A model generated the notes under the pieces. That model was not told the DNA's origin. It worked only from the letters and a program-made list of their open reading frames with translations, and searched no databases. A DNA stretch of 64,000 nt from Agrostemma githago (lineage: Eukaryota > Streptophyta > Magnoliopsida > Caryophyllales > Caryophyllaceae), in the NCBI GenBank assembly GCA_958450325.1, contig OY288254.1, positions 35,225,577 to 35,289,576 on the forward strand. Reading direction: 5' to 3'. The position numbers and the translations under genes were made by a program. Below are positions 1-10,318 of this stretch, one piece after another; positions within the stretch are counted from its first letter, which is position 1; the number at the start of each line of letters is the position of its first letter.

Positions 1-438
1 CTAAAAAGCCCACCCTAACCGATATCAGGACCAATCGACCTCTTCGCCGTAAGATCTTTAGGGACACGCATTTTAACTGCCACGTGTCTATGGTAGTCTC
101 CGAAAAACACCCGATGATGATCAGACGCAAACGTGACTTGGTATACTCGGATTTGGGCTCGGAATCAATAATATCCGACATGGACTTTTAGCGGAGTAAA
201 AATCTCACAGAACAGACCTCAAATCCAGGCCCAGTGGGTCGTTCCGAGCAAAATGAGACTAATTTGGGCCAAAACCGACACCAAAGATAAATCCCGTCTT
301 TTGGCGACCGGGTCAAAACCCGGTCAAAGACGAAACCGTCTCATAAATCAGCCAAATTCAGCTGGCGCACAAGTCTAAATTCAAAAAATCAATCACAACA
401 ACAAGATCAATTCTTTCCTTATTTGTCTCACCCGATTG

Positions 439-582
439 ATCCACTCGATCGAGTGGATTGACCCCACTCGGTCGAGTGGAGCGTCTTGAACCCGGGTTTG
501 GCCCGTTTGCAAGGGCACTCGATCGAGTGCACTAGGGCCACTCGATCGAGTGCCTCTATGTCGTGGGAAACGCCTATAAATA
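439..582 (+). promoter_or_regulatory. Palindrome array followed by a TATA box in the LTR U3
   Basis: Four copies of the palindrome CACTCGATCGAGTG or close variants lie at 439-458, 464-479, 515-530 and 539-552. The first extends to a perfect 20-bp palindrome. CTATAAATAC, a good plant TATA box, follows at about 573-582. The same order is present on the minus strand of the other two LTR copies. Their position just upstream of the TATA box suggests binding sites for a dimeric transcription factor; that role is inferred. Confidence 0.6.
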
Positions 583-1482
583 CTGCTTCACCCCCATGCA
601 TTTCACGACTTTTTTATAAGGTTTTTACCTACATTCACCCTACATTTTCAGCCACAACTCACCTACACATCAAGCCTTAGAAACCCTAAGCAAACATACC
701 AATCCCGAGCCCTTTGTCCCTCGGAAACCGACGCAACACACACACACACCACAACTCGCTTACATCCTCGATATTCCGGCGTCCCGTCGCTATTTACGAG
801 TCCATTTCCGAGGCCTATACCTAGCATGTATGTCGAGGGTGTCCTAAACCCCATCTCGATCTCTTTCATCTCGTCACATTTTTATTTACTCTATCGTATT
901 TCGTATTGTAATCGTAATTGTAGTAACACTAACACTAGCACCAACGTTTCTATACTTTTGCATTTTCATTATTGTATCATCCTTTTATTACTAATATCGT
1001 TATTATACCGCGTATATATACTAATACTAAAAAAAAACGGTTTTGAAAACGTTGGACTACGATGATCACCTAAGGTCCGTCTAATCTCTTTACGAGCCAC
1101 GACGGAGGTGGAGCCCTTACGAGGAGCCCCGCCCCAATGTACTCAAGGGCGTGACGTGACCGTGATCGGTCGTAGTTGAACGTATTTAATCCCATTTCTA
1201 TAATTGGTACGAAACCCGTTGACACGAAAACCGACATCACATAACCCGAAAGGGTTAGTTTCGATGTCGTGACGTAGAGGGATACATTTCGTTACTAATT
1301 CAAAATTTCTAATATAATAAAAACATTTTCATAAAGCTCCGATAACGATATTATAATCGTATATACACGATTATAATACCGGAGGTTGAGTTGAATACAA
1401 ATCGAGCGATATTTGTATTCAATTTAACCAACCATCGATTTTATACCAAAAAAACGAAACGAATTACCATTCGTACAGGATC

Positions 1483-1590
1483 TACTCGACCGAGTACATA
1501 TGCTACTCGATCGAGTAGCACCCCAAAAAATGGGCAGTAGCCACGTAAAAGGCGCACTCGACCGAGTCACACCACGACTCGGTCGAGTGG
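1483..1590 (+). repeat. Second cluster of CGATCGAG-type palindromes inside the LTR
   Basis: Four further TACTCGAYCGAGTA / CACTCGRYCGAGTG type words occur at about 1483-1496, 1503-1518, 1555-1567 and 1576-1590. They lie roughly 0.9 kb downstream of the LTR TATA box, so inside the presumed transcribed R-U5 part. The homologous cluster is at 57753-57862 in the right-hand copy. Confidence 0.6.
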
Positions 1591-2598
1591 GTCCTGTAAC
1601 CCATAAAACCGAGGGGTTTGACACACATTTCAACCCCCGTCCTTTTATCGACTTTAGTCATCACGTGTAAAGACTATCACGTGATCTTCCTATTTTCAAA
1701 ACCATACACATCACGACACGTAGAACGACTTTGACCGATCTTCTTCGAAGTGATAAGTCGGGACATGACTACGGGACGTGGAATCGGGCTAGCAATACGC
1801 CACAGTCCCATGTTTCCGTCCTTCGTTTAGTGCACGACATAATGTGTATTTAATCGGGGTTAGTCCATCTACATATTTCGCGGTCTAGTTTACATACGGG
1901 TCCGTCCCTATCATTATATCGCGTTATCTTTATTTCGTTTATTTTTTTATGTAATGTTGTATTGTGAATTCCGGGTTGTATTTCCGCCCGTGTAACTTGT
2001 ACGTTATTGTTATCTCTTTTCGAGCTTTATTTATTTATTTGCTTTACGCTTTATAAATGAACCTCGCATGCTAAATCACTTCGACCATAACTAAGATGCA
2101 TTAAATGACGTAGCAAATCAATAATTCACATGCTTAGCCCGAAAACGCTGTTTGCATATCATTTAATTATTTTACTAGCGCGCGTACACGAACACGAACG
2201 ATGTCTTAGTAGAGGCCGCCATGTGCGGGCGGGGTTGGGTGTCCTTAGTGGGCTTCCCAACACGTACCCTCACCCCTTACTCAGAACCTTAGGTTTCCGG
2301 ATGTCCGAAACCCTTGGCGCACGAGAGTCATTTTATATACGAAAGCCGGTGTAAACGGTATCGGTATAACAATGCAAAGGGACGAGCCCCATAAACTCTG
2401 AAATCGAAGTGGGCTTACTTTGTGTGTAGCCCATGACGACATAGAGTGGGCTCGTATGGTTCCGAATAACCACAAAATTCGGTGGCGACTCCATTTTGAC
2501 TTAAATTTCGAACCCGAGAACAATCTTACCACGAGATTCATTCGCCTACACCAAACCCGCGCGTGGGCGCGTCGGGGTGGACTTACGTCATGTCCACA

Positions 2599-3575
2599 CC
2601 AACCTGCAAGTCAAAATCAATCGATAATAATAATATTCAAAAATGGCGTTACGGAAATTCGGTCAGTGTGCACAAGGCTAAACTTTATTAGGATAATACT
2701 GGAAACTAGCTTCGAGAACTGTAGACTTAACTCATAACAGAATCCAGTCTAACTAGGCAACTCAACTATAACAGGACTGCGTGCAGCGAGGTCCTGGTTT
2801 AAGTAGTATACACCCCTCCTGGATACAAACCATATCCAGTTCAATCCGACGCGACTTACACGATGCGATATCTAAGTTTAAGGGCACAATGCACACTCTC
2901 CTGAACACAAACCATGCTCGGTTCAATAACCGATGTGTCCCATAAAGACACACCAGCCTTAAAGTTGATGGCAAAAACGTACATCCCAGACTATATTACT
3001 CTAACCCCACACTTCTCTTTATTCCATAACTCCAAAACAAGCCATTATCGATAGTCAAAAGTAAATATAATCAATATAAATGATATGAAGATAAAAGGGA
3101 ATAAATATTTTATATTAAAAGAGGAAACTTTCTATAAATAGAAACTTACTAATTTTAGAAACTCAAAATAGAAATATTCTTATAGAAATACGTAAATCAT
3201 TGAAATTAGTGAAATATATAAAAATAGCATTTCTAACGAAATTAACATTTTATTATTATCGTCGTTATCGTAACTTTAATATATTTCTAAATTCGTTACT
3301 CAAAATATAATTAAAATATAATAAGTCAATATATAGTATTTTACAAATAATTAGGAAATCGAGTTAAAACTATAAATTTTAGAAAAGAAATGTTTTAGGA
3401 AAAACGATATCAAAATTAATTGAATCAACGAGTTTTACAAATAAAATGAGAGTTACAAAGATTTCAAATTATTTCTAACAGATAGTTTTTTATTAATAAA
3501 TAATACGGATTTTAATAAAAACAGTCAATCGGAAACAAATAGGAAATTATTGGTGAAAATAGTCTCGACTAAAAA
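2599..3575 (-). mobile_element. LARD-1 copy 1, 3' LTR, distal part (split by Helitron)
   Basis: This segment is collinear and nearly identical with 38628-39605 in the 5' LTR of the same element. It stops at 3575, where the Helitron begins, and resumes at 10319. At 2599 it is cut by the LTR occupying 57-2598, so the last roughly 0.4 kb of this LTR (present at 38210-38627 in the partner) is missing. It is AT-rich with no coding potential. Confidence 0.85.
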
Positions 3576-4649
3576 TCCTCTATTTATTAAAAGAACAACC
3601 ATCAATGTGTAGGGTGACATCATCATTTAGTGTTAATTTGAATGGAGTGATGTCATGATGACTTCACCATCACAAACCTGCTTTTCAATATGTTTTTTTT
3701 ATTTATCTATTTAACTTATATCCTCTTTATTTTTTTTAATCAACTATTTACCCACTTTCTTTCCTACTCTAATTCTAAATTACATTAATTTGTACATTTG
3801 TCTAAAGTACATTTAATAATTACATATACCAAATTTTTACATGAATAATTAATATTAATAAACTAAATAAATAGGATCAGAGTTAAAATAATAATAATGT
3901 AGCGTAATTTCAAATACAAAAAAAAAAAAGTTACAAACGTAAATATAAATATAATTATTAAAGAACATGTAAATGTGATATAAATTAATTTTCTCGGATC
4001 TGGAAAGATACCAATCATCACCGAGAATTTCAAAATCGTTAAATTATAACTCGGCAACAGTTACGGCTGCCACGTTTTTGGATTTATTAGGGTGGCAACA
4101 CATAAGCTACCGGACGTTATATATTGACACTTTTTTTCCGCTTACGAGTTGTCGCAATTCTGAATTTATTAGGGTGGCATAAAGGTATCTCATCTATTAT
4201 TTACAGACGATTACACTAAATACCGTCAAACCAATAACGCCGGGGTGACAAAACGTAAGTACAAAGTAATTTTTGGTCAAACTGTATAAATTGATATTCA
4301 TCATCGTCAATCCAAATCTGCATGAAAAAAACAACATTAACACAAACCATATTAACAAAAGCATAGCGTTAAAAACTTAACACAAACATAATAAAAATAA
4401 AAGTAACACCTAGATAAGTTAACTTTTGAAAACTACCCATGACAGCTACCCATGACCCCTACAAATATCAGTAACTTCTAAAAAAACTATCATAACTACC
4501 CATGTCCCCCACCAAAAAAACTGACTTTCTTAACTTTTAAATACAGGATTTTACCGCAGTAACTCTCATTTAAATCACCAAGAAATTATTAACAAAATAT
4601 TTCCGGAAACAAAAAAATACTAATTAGTAAACTAAAAACAGGAGTATTT

Positions 4650-7020
4650 GGCGTCCATTTGAAAGGAAGAGTTGTTCGAAAATGGAAGAGGAAGAACTTA
4701 TAGAACAAGGGGGTAAACGACTATGTATCGCTTGAGATATTATTAGTTGTTGAAGAGATAATTACATGGATTGCTGTTACGAATAGCATCATTAATGCAG
4801 TAATATACAATATTTGGCAGGAAAGGAATAAAATTCGTATGGAGAACTATATTCAAAGACCTGAGATCGTGATGCTGCAGATCAGACAGGAATTGAAGAC
4901 TAAGATTAGGAATTGTTCTAGTGATAAATTATCTTCTAGCGATAGAAATTGGATTGACGAATTGGAATGTAATTGATTGACCGAAAAGGTCATAAACTCT
5001 GTAATTATCCATTTATTCAATTTTTACCATTTACCAAAAAAAAAATATTACATGGATTGATGCAATTGATTTTACTATATATAAAAAAATGATTTTAAGT
5101 ACATGTTATTCATTTTACTATATATCACAACATAGATTAATGCAATTGGTTACCTTAAATACTTTTGCAGGGAGACGTTATTTAAATAACAGCAGCAAAA
5201 GCATTAATTCGAGATTAGGATACAACATTGGATATGATATAGCAACACCACACTCATGCTGTTTGAGATTAGGATCAACATCAATTGTTGAAGAGATAAA
5301 GAATGATAGCTTGCCACAACAAGGTCTCAATTTAGTGAGTTTTGATGACGTCGTAACTAATCAACTTGGCGGCTGATTTTTAATAGGTATACCACAAACA
5401 AACGCATTAAGTTTACAAGTCTTACACACTATAAAATAATTTTATATTCACATTAAATTGTAGATGTCATAGATGAAGTTAATGAGAACAAAAGAACAAG
5501 GCAATTTCTTGAGGATCCCAAGTAATTTGACACACCTTATAATTTAATTGACACACCTGCTATTTCGCAACTATCATACTAATAAAACATCAATGTAAAC
5601 AGTGGGAAACACTTACACCTTTGGCTATGGGGAAGCCATGTACACCATGCCATTCACATCGCAAGTGACCCAAGATATAAAGTAGAGAAACCAGTGGTGA
5701 TTTTACAACGTGTGCAAAGGACAATTCATAGAGATGAAATAAGGCTCACTACTATCGATGCGACAAACATAGTCATCGACCCTAATATCCCATAAGTCAA
5801 GGAATATCCCTAATTTCACTTCTTTTAAAATTGCTATGTATTATTCCAAATCATTGAAGATATGAATAATATTTAGAATCCCTATAATATTTAATAACAT
5901 TGCATAATTCCGAAAAGACCCATAGCTAACAGAGGATTAGTTGCATTTAGATCAAGCGATTTGATTGCTGAAAATTTAAAGTCCTTAACCAATGTACTAT
6001 CCTATGTAAAGGTTCGTATATAATGTTCATGTATATTACTTTAATGTTCATGTTATCAATGAAATGCAAAAAAAAATGTTGTTCACTTCATTTCTTAAAT
6101 AACAGGCTGGAACATACTCATACACGCAAGAAATTGAAGATTCCTACAAATGGTATTACAACTCATGTAAAATATGCAAGTAAAGGGTCGGGATTAAAGA
6201 TGGACTATGGTATTGCTGAAAAGAGTACTGCACAGCATATGATGTTGGTGATATTATTGTGTGTCAAGGTTAGAAAAATACCATATCCAATTACTTTGTC
6301 AATGAACACACCAATATACATAGACAACTTACATATGTATTGCTTATTATAGATTTCAAACAAAGTTCATAATAGAAGACGGGAATGGAGGCCAAGCAAC
6401 CGTGAAAATGTTTGAAAACTTGACTAAAAAAAAATTAGCAAAAATGCAAAGGAATGTATTGAAAGCTTAAAGTAGGTTCCAACAAATTAATCTACTTTAG
6501 TAAGATTAATATACTGATTCATTAACCAAAACAGATCGGCAATGAGCATGATTCCAAGTGATTTTCAATGCTTCCTAGGAAATGAATACTTGCTAAAAAT
6601 AAAAGTGCATAGAATGTACAATATTGATATGAACTCCACATGCTACACTATCTACGATTTTTCTGATGACAAAGAAAACATTGCATTATTGCAAGATGGA
6701 AAGATATGTATGCTGAAATGGAGGTACATACAATGTAAATTTGAAAATTTTAATCTTTTTTCGATGAAGATTAGAAGCATTGTTTAAGTTCATTGAATAT
6801 ACAGGAAGCAATACTTTGAGCAGCACTATATCAACCAACCAGACAACAACTTCAATGGACTCAACAATGGTAGAAAAGTAATTGCTATTATTTAAAGTCC
6901 AAAATTATGTAAGTGGTTGTCTAAAACTGAAAGTTTGCAGGAAAACAAGACACCACAAAGGAAGCGCAAATACAGTCAGACTATCAGCGATGACGATGAA
7001 TCAATGACGGGGGAAAGTTG
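4650..7020 (+). pseudogene. RPA1-like (replication protein A large-subunit-like) Helitron gene, decayed
   Basis: Pieces of a plant Helitron RPA-like single-strand-DNA-binding protein appear in order, in several frames and apparently separated by introns. There is an N-terminal OB-fold remnant near 4665-4760 (GRVVRKWKRKN). At 5290-5480 is LVSFDDVVTNQLGG, then a DVIDEV piece. At 5610-5795 is a strand rich in family signature (LWGSHV, then RLTTIDATNIVIDPNIP). At 6110-6240 a zinc-ribbon-like region reads WYYNSCKIC ... WYC. At 6360-6470 is FIIEDGNGGQATVKMFEN. At 6540-6700 the C-terminal OB fold reads FLGNEYLLKIKV. A basic-acidic tail ends at a TGA at 7018-7020. Stops, frameshifts and a LINE insertion (4774-5046) make it non-functional. 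Such RPA genes are established passengers of plant Helitrons; host RPA is less likely given the context. Confidence 0.72.
4774..5046 (+). mobile_element. 5'-truncated LINE (L1 type) fragment with target-site duplication
   Basis: A short insertion carries only the last roughly 65 codons of a LINE ORF2 (IYNIWQERNKIRMENY ... to TGA near 4978), a short 3' UTR and an A-rich tail. It is flanked by a perfect 13-bp duplication, ATTACATGGATTG, at 4761-4773 and 5047-5059. The encoded tail resembles the C-terminus of the larger LINE at 7050-9998, so the two are related. Removing it restores a continuous reading through the RPA-like N-terminal region. Confidence 0.85.
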
Positions 7021-7049
7021 AAGACAAGACATCATCCTAAAAAATACTC

Positions 7050-9998
7050 AAACCAGTGTTGTTAATCATTGTGATCTTGTAGATTGTCCTGCAGTTGGAG
7101 CGTACTATACTTGGACTAATAAACAGAAACCGGAAGATAGAGTGTACTCTAGACTTGATAGAGTTCTGATTAATCAAGAGTGGGAGAATATTTTTCCTGA
7201 AATGCAAGCGGAATTCATGCCGGAGGGATTATTTGATCATAATCCATGTATTATTAAGAGTAAGGTGCTGCAAATACGCAGGAACATGCCTTTCAAATTT
7301 GCTAATATGTGGTGTTCTTCTCCACAATTCAAAGAGATACTAATTCAGAACTGGAATGCTAATATATATGGGACTAAACAGTATGTTTTAGTTCACAAAT
7401 TGAAGGCTTTGAAGAAGCCACACAAGGATCTGAATAGGAGCCAGTTCACGGACATTGAAAGATTTACTGACATTGCTAGGACAAAATTAATAGCATGCCA
7501 GCAAGCAGTCCGACAGAATATGGGTGATATCCACTTAATGCAAGATGATTATGAGGCTCATGAACACCTTCAGATTCTAGAACAGCAATGCTATGCTTTT
7601 CTTCATCAAAAGGCCAAGGCTCATTGGATGAAGGAAGGTGATGCTAACACCGCATATTTTCATGGAGTCTTGAGAGCTCGAAGATCTTACAATTCAGTTA
7701 CTCAGATTACGGATAGAGGAGGGACAATGCACACGAATCAGAAAGGCATTCAGAACAGTTTTTTGGAGTTTTATCATGATCTCCTTGGATCAAATCAGAC
7801 TACTAATCCTGTTTCAGGGCATATAATGCAGGGAGGCCCGGTATGCAATGATCAACATGCTACTATTTTGATGAAACCCATTACAAATGACGAAATTAAA
7901 GCAATCCTATTTAGCATTCCCAATGACAAGGCTCCGGGGCCGGATGGATACTCGAGTCAATTTTTCAAAGCAAGTTGGGAGAGAATTGGGGAAGAGGTAT
8001 GTGATGCAGTTCATGAATTCTTCATTTCAGGGAAATTACTGAAGCAAATGAATGCTACTACATTGACGCTTATCCCAAAGATTGCGAAGCCTCAAACCGT
8101 AATGCAATTCCGCCCGATAGCCTGTTGTAACATTATATATAAAATAATATCCAAATTGTTATGCAATAGGCTGTCAGAGGTACTACCTGAGCTTATTTCT
8201 CCGACTCAGGGTGGATTCATTCAAGGAAGGAGTATCTTGGAAAACATTTTGATATGTCAAGATTTAATTAAACTCTATGGTAGGAAGTCCGTCTCACCCA
8301 GGTGTATGTTCAAGATTGATCTACAGAAGGCGTACGACACCATTGAGTGGGATTTTTTGGCTCAAATGATGAATGCACTCAAGTTCCCGGCAGATTTCAC
8401 TAATCTCATTCTCGAATGTGTGACTACTGCATCCTTTTCTCTCAGCCTCAATGGTGAAACTTTTGGTTTTTTTCCGGGGAAAAGGGGACTTCGCCAGGGG
8501 GATCCTCTTTCTCCGCTTCTATTCACTATATGTATGGAATATCTCTCTAGATTGCTGAATTATACAACTCAGAACATGAAATTCAAGTTTCATCCCCTAT
8601 GCAGCACCAAGAAACTATCGAGTCTGATGTTTGCGGATGATCTAATCCTATTCAGCAAGGGGGATGTCGACTCGATAATGGTTCTCCTACGAACTTTTGC
8701 AACATTCTCCGCTGCGTCAGGGCTGAAAATGAGCCCAGGAAAGACGAATGTTTACTTCAATGGCGTTCCTAATGATGTGAGGGCGGATATAATACAGGTC
8801 TCGGGATGTGTGGAAGGAACACTGCCTTTTCGATAACTTGGAGTCCCTATTAAACCGACTAAACTCAATGCTAAAGACTGCAGCCCGTTGATCGATAAAA
8901 TTATGGAGAGAATTAGAGCTTTGGGAACCAAAAAGTTATCATATATAGGCAGGCTGGTTCTAATTAAAGCGGCCCTGAAGACAATGCATAATTATTGGGC
9001 GTCTATCTTCATCTTGCCTACTGCCGTGATAAAGAATATCGAATCCCTGTGCAGGAACTTTCTTTGGGATGGTGGGACGGAGTACAAACGAACTCCGACG
9101 GTCTCCTGGGAGAAAACTTGTAGACCTATTATAGAAGGGGGACTGGGTATAAAAGACGATCGAACCTGGAATAGAGCTGCAGTAGGAAAGTTAGCATGGT
9201 GGGTACACAGTAAACCCGATAAATTATGGACACAATGGGTAAATCATATATATCTGAAAGGACGGGAATGGCAGTCATATAGTGCTCCAGTTGGTGTCCC
9301 TTGGACGTGGAGGAAGATTTGTAAGATCAAAGAGGAGATTAAAGACCAAGCTCAAATTTGGAATCTAAGACCGAGTCATAGTTATTCGGTCAGTAAGGCA
9401 TATGAGTGCTTGAGAATAGCAGCAACAAAAATGCAGTGGACATATCTCGTGTGGAACGAGTGGACAATTCCCAAACACAAGTTCATTAATTGGACATATC
9501 ATCATGGAGCGATGAATACAAAGTCCAAATTACTCAGATTTGGAGTTGTTCAAGAGGATTCTTGCTGTCTTTGTGGGACTATGAGCGAGACTTTGGAACA
9601 TTTATTCTTCGAGTGTGATTACAGTTCCCGGGTTCTGAGCTTGGTGAATGATTGGACGGGCTTGAAAATCCCAGTGGTGGGAGAGACGGGCTGGCGAATA
9701 GCAAGAAGGGGCTCCAAGCTAAGGAGGGGCGTGATAAATGGGATAACAAACGTGGTCATTTATCACGTTTGGAATCAACGAAACAAGGCAAGAATTGAAC
9801 ATGTCATTATGCAGCCGGATGTTGTGCTGAGTCGGATTAAAGACGAGTTTAGAACAAGAATGAAAGGGTCATGTAAGCAATTACAAAATAGCAAAGATAA
9901 AGATTGTTTAGCTAACCTGATATTGTAAGGAAGATATTTCTTCCAATCATTTGTTACATATTAATATAATTTTTACATTTCACCAAAAAAAAAAAAAG
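7050..9998 (+). mobile_element. 5'-truncated L1-type LINE
   Basis: The insertion starts within the endonuclease coding region (similarity visible from about 7055, exact junction uncertain between 7021 and 7060). It continues through reverse transcriptase and the C-terminal domain to a stop at 9926-9928, a short 3' UTR and a poly(A) run at 9985-9997. I could not find a convincing target-site duplication. It lies right behind the RPA-like pseudogene's stop, inside the Helitron. Confidence 0.85.
7055..9928 (+). pseudogene. LINE ORF2: endonuclease C-terminus, reverse transcriptase, zf-RVT
   Basis: The reading frame opens in the end of an AP-endonuclease domain (AYYTWTN, RLDRVLIN, FDHNP). The RT domain follows: NDKAPGPDGY near 7920, TQGGFIQGRS near 8205, DLQKAYDTIEWDF near 8320, GLRQGDPLSPLLF near 8490, and the catalytic FADD near 8630. 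A single TAA at 8834-8836 interrupts it, where relatives read LPFRYLGVP; the frame then stays open to 9928. The C-terminal part has the zf-RVT pattern (CCLCG ... HLFFEC) found after RT in plant LINEs. The protein would prime reverse transcription at nicked DNA. The missing 5' half and one stop make this copy dead, but decay is slight. Confidence 0.9.
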
Positions 9999-10318
9999 AA
10001 AAAGGATAAATTGTTATCTAATAATACAAAAAATGCAGTCTACAAAGAAGTCTTTGAGCATGTTTAAGTCAAATAAATTGGAGTTGGAGTCGTAATTATC
10101 TTTTCTTATTATATAATGTAATTTTTACTTACATTTATTACGGAGTATATTGGTTGCTTTGTAACATTTCAATTTGTTCCAATAAAAGAGTTATACAAGG
10201 TATTCTACCATATCAATCATAATAAACATATTCAATTTTGATGTTAGTAAAATATTATTTTGTCGGTATAAACTCAACTTAAAAATATTTCATGCAAACG
10301 TGCACGAGTTAACACTAG

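Larger units (their letters stand above)
57..2598 (+). mobile_element. LTR of a Tat/Ogre-like non-coding retrotransposon family (3' LTR or solo LTR)
   Basis: This stretch is the reverse-complement counterpart of the two LTRs at 49001-51597 and 56662-59534, readable end to end but clearly diverged (roughly four of five bases match at its left end). Its right end is the conserved terminus TGTCCACA at 2591-2598. What follows is LARD-1 LTR sequence and not the primer site seen beside the other copies, so this is a 3' LTR or a solo LTR. Its left end (near 57, normally TGTAGACACC) is degraded. Positions 1-56 match nothing else here and may be internal sequence of an element extending out of the window. 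No TSD was found. It contains no gene; the short ORFs are incidental. Confidence 0.8.
3576..10318 (+). mobile_element. Non-autonomous Helitron carrying an RPA-like pseudogene and LINEs
   Basis: The element begins with TC (TCCTCTATTTATTAAAAG) at 3576, typical of plant Helitron 5' ends. It ends with CTAG at 10315-10318, shortly after the palindrome CGTGCACG (10299-10306). It sits between A and T with no target duplication, as Helitrons do. The same LARD-1 LTR sequence at 39596-39625 reads straight through the junction (...AAAAA|TATA...), giving an empty site at 39605/39606. No Rep/helicase gene is visible, so it must have depended on another Helitron. About 1 kb at the 5' end (3576-4650) and 0.3 kb at the 3' end are non-coding and AT-rich. 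Confidence 0.88.

Noticed and set aside
439..552. CRISPR-like array of short regularly recurring palindromes
   Set aside because: Spacers are irregular, the words vary, and the context is a plant LTR promoter.
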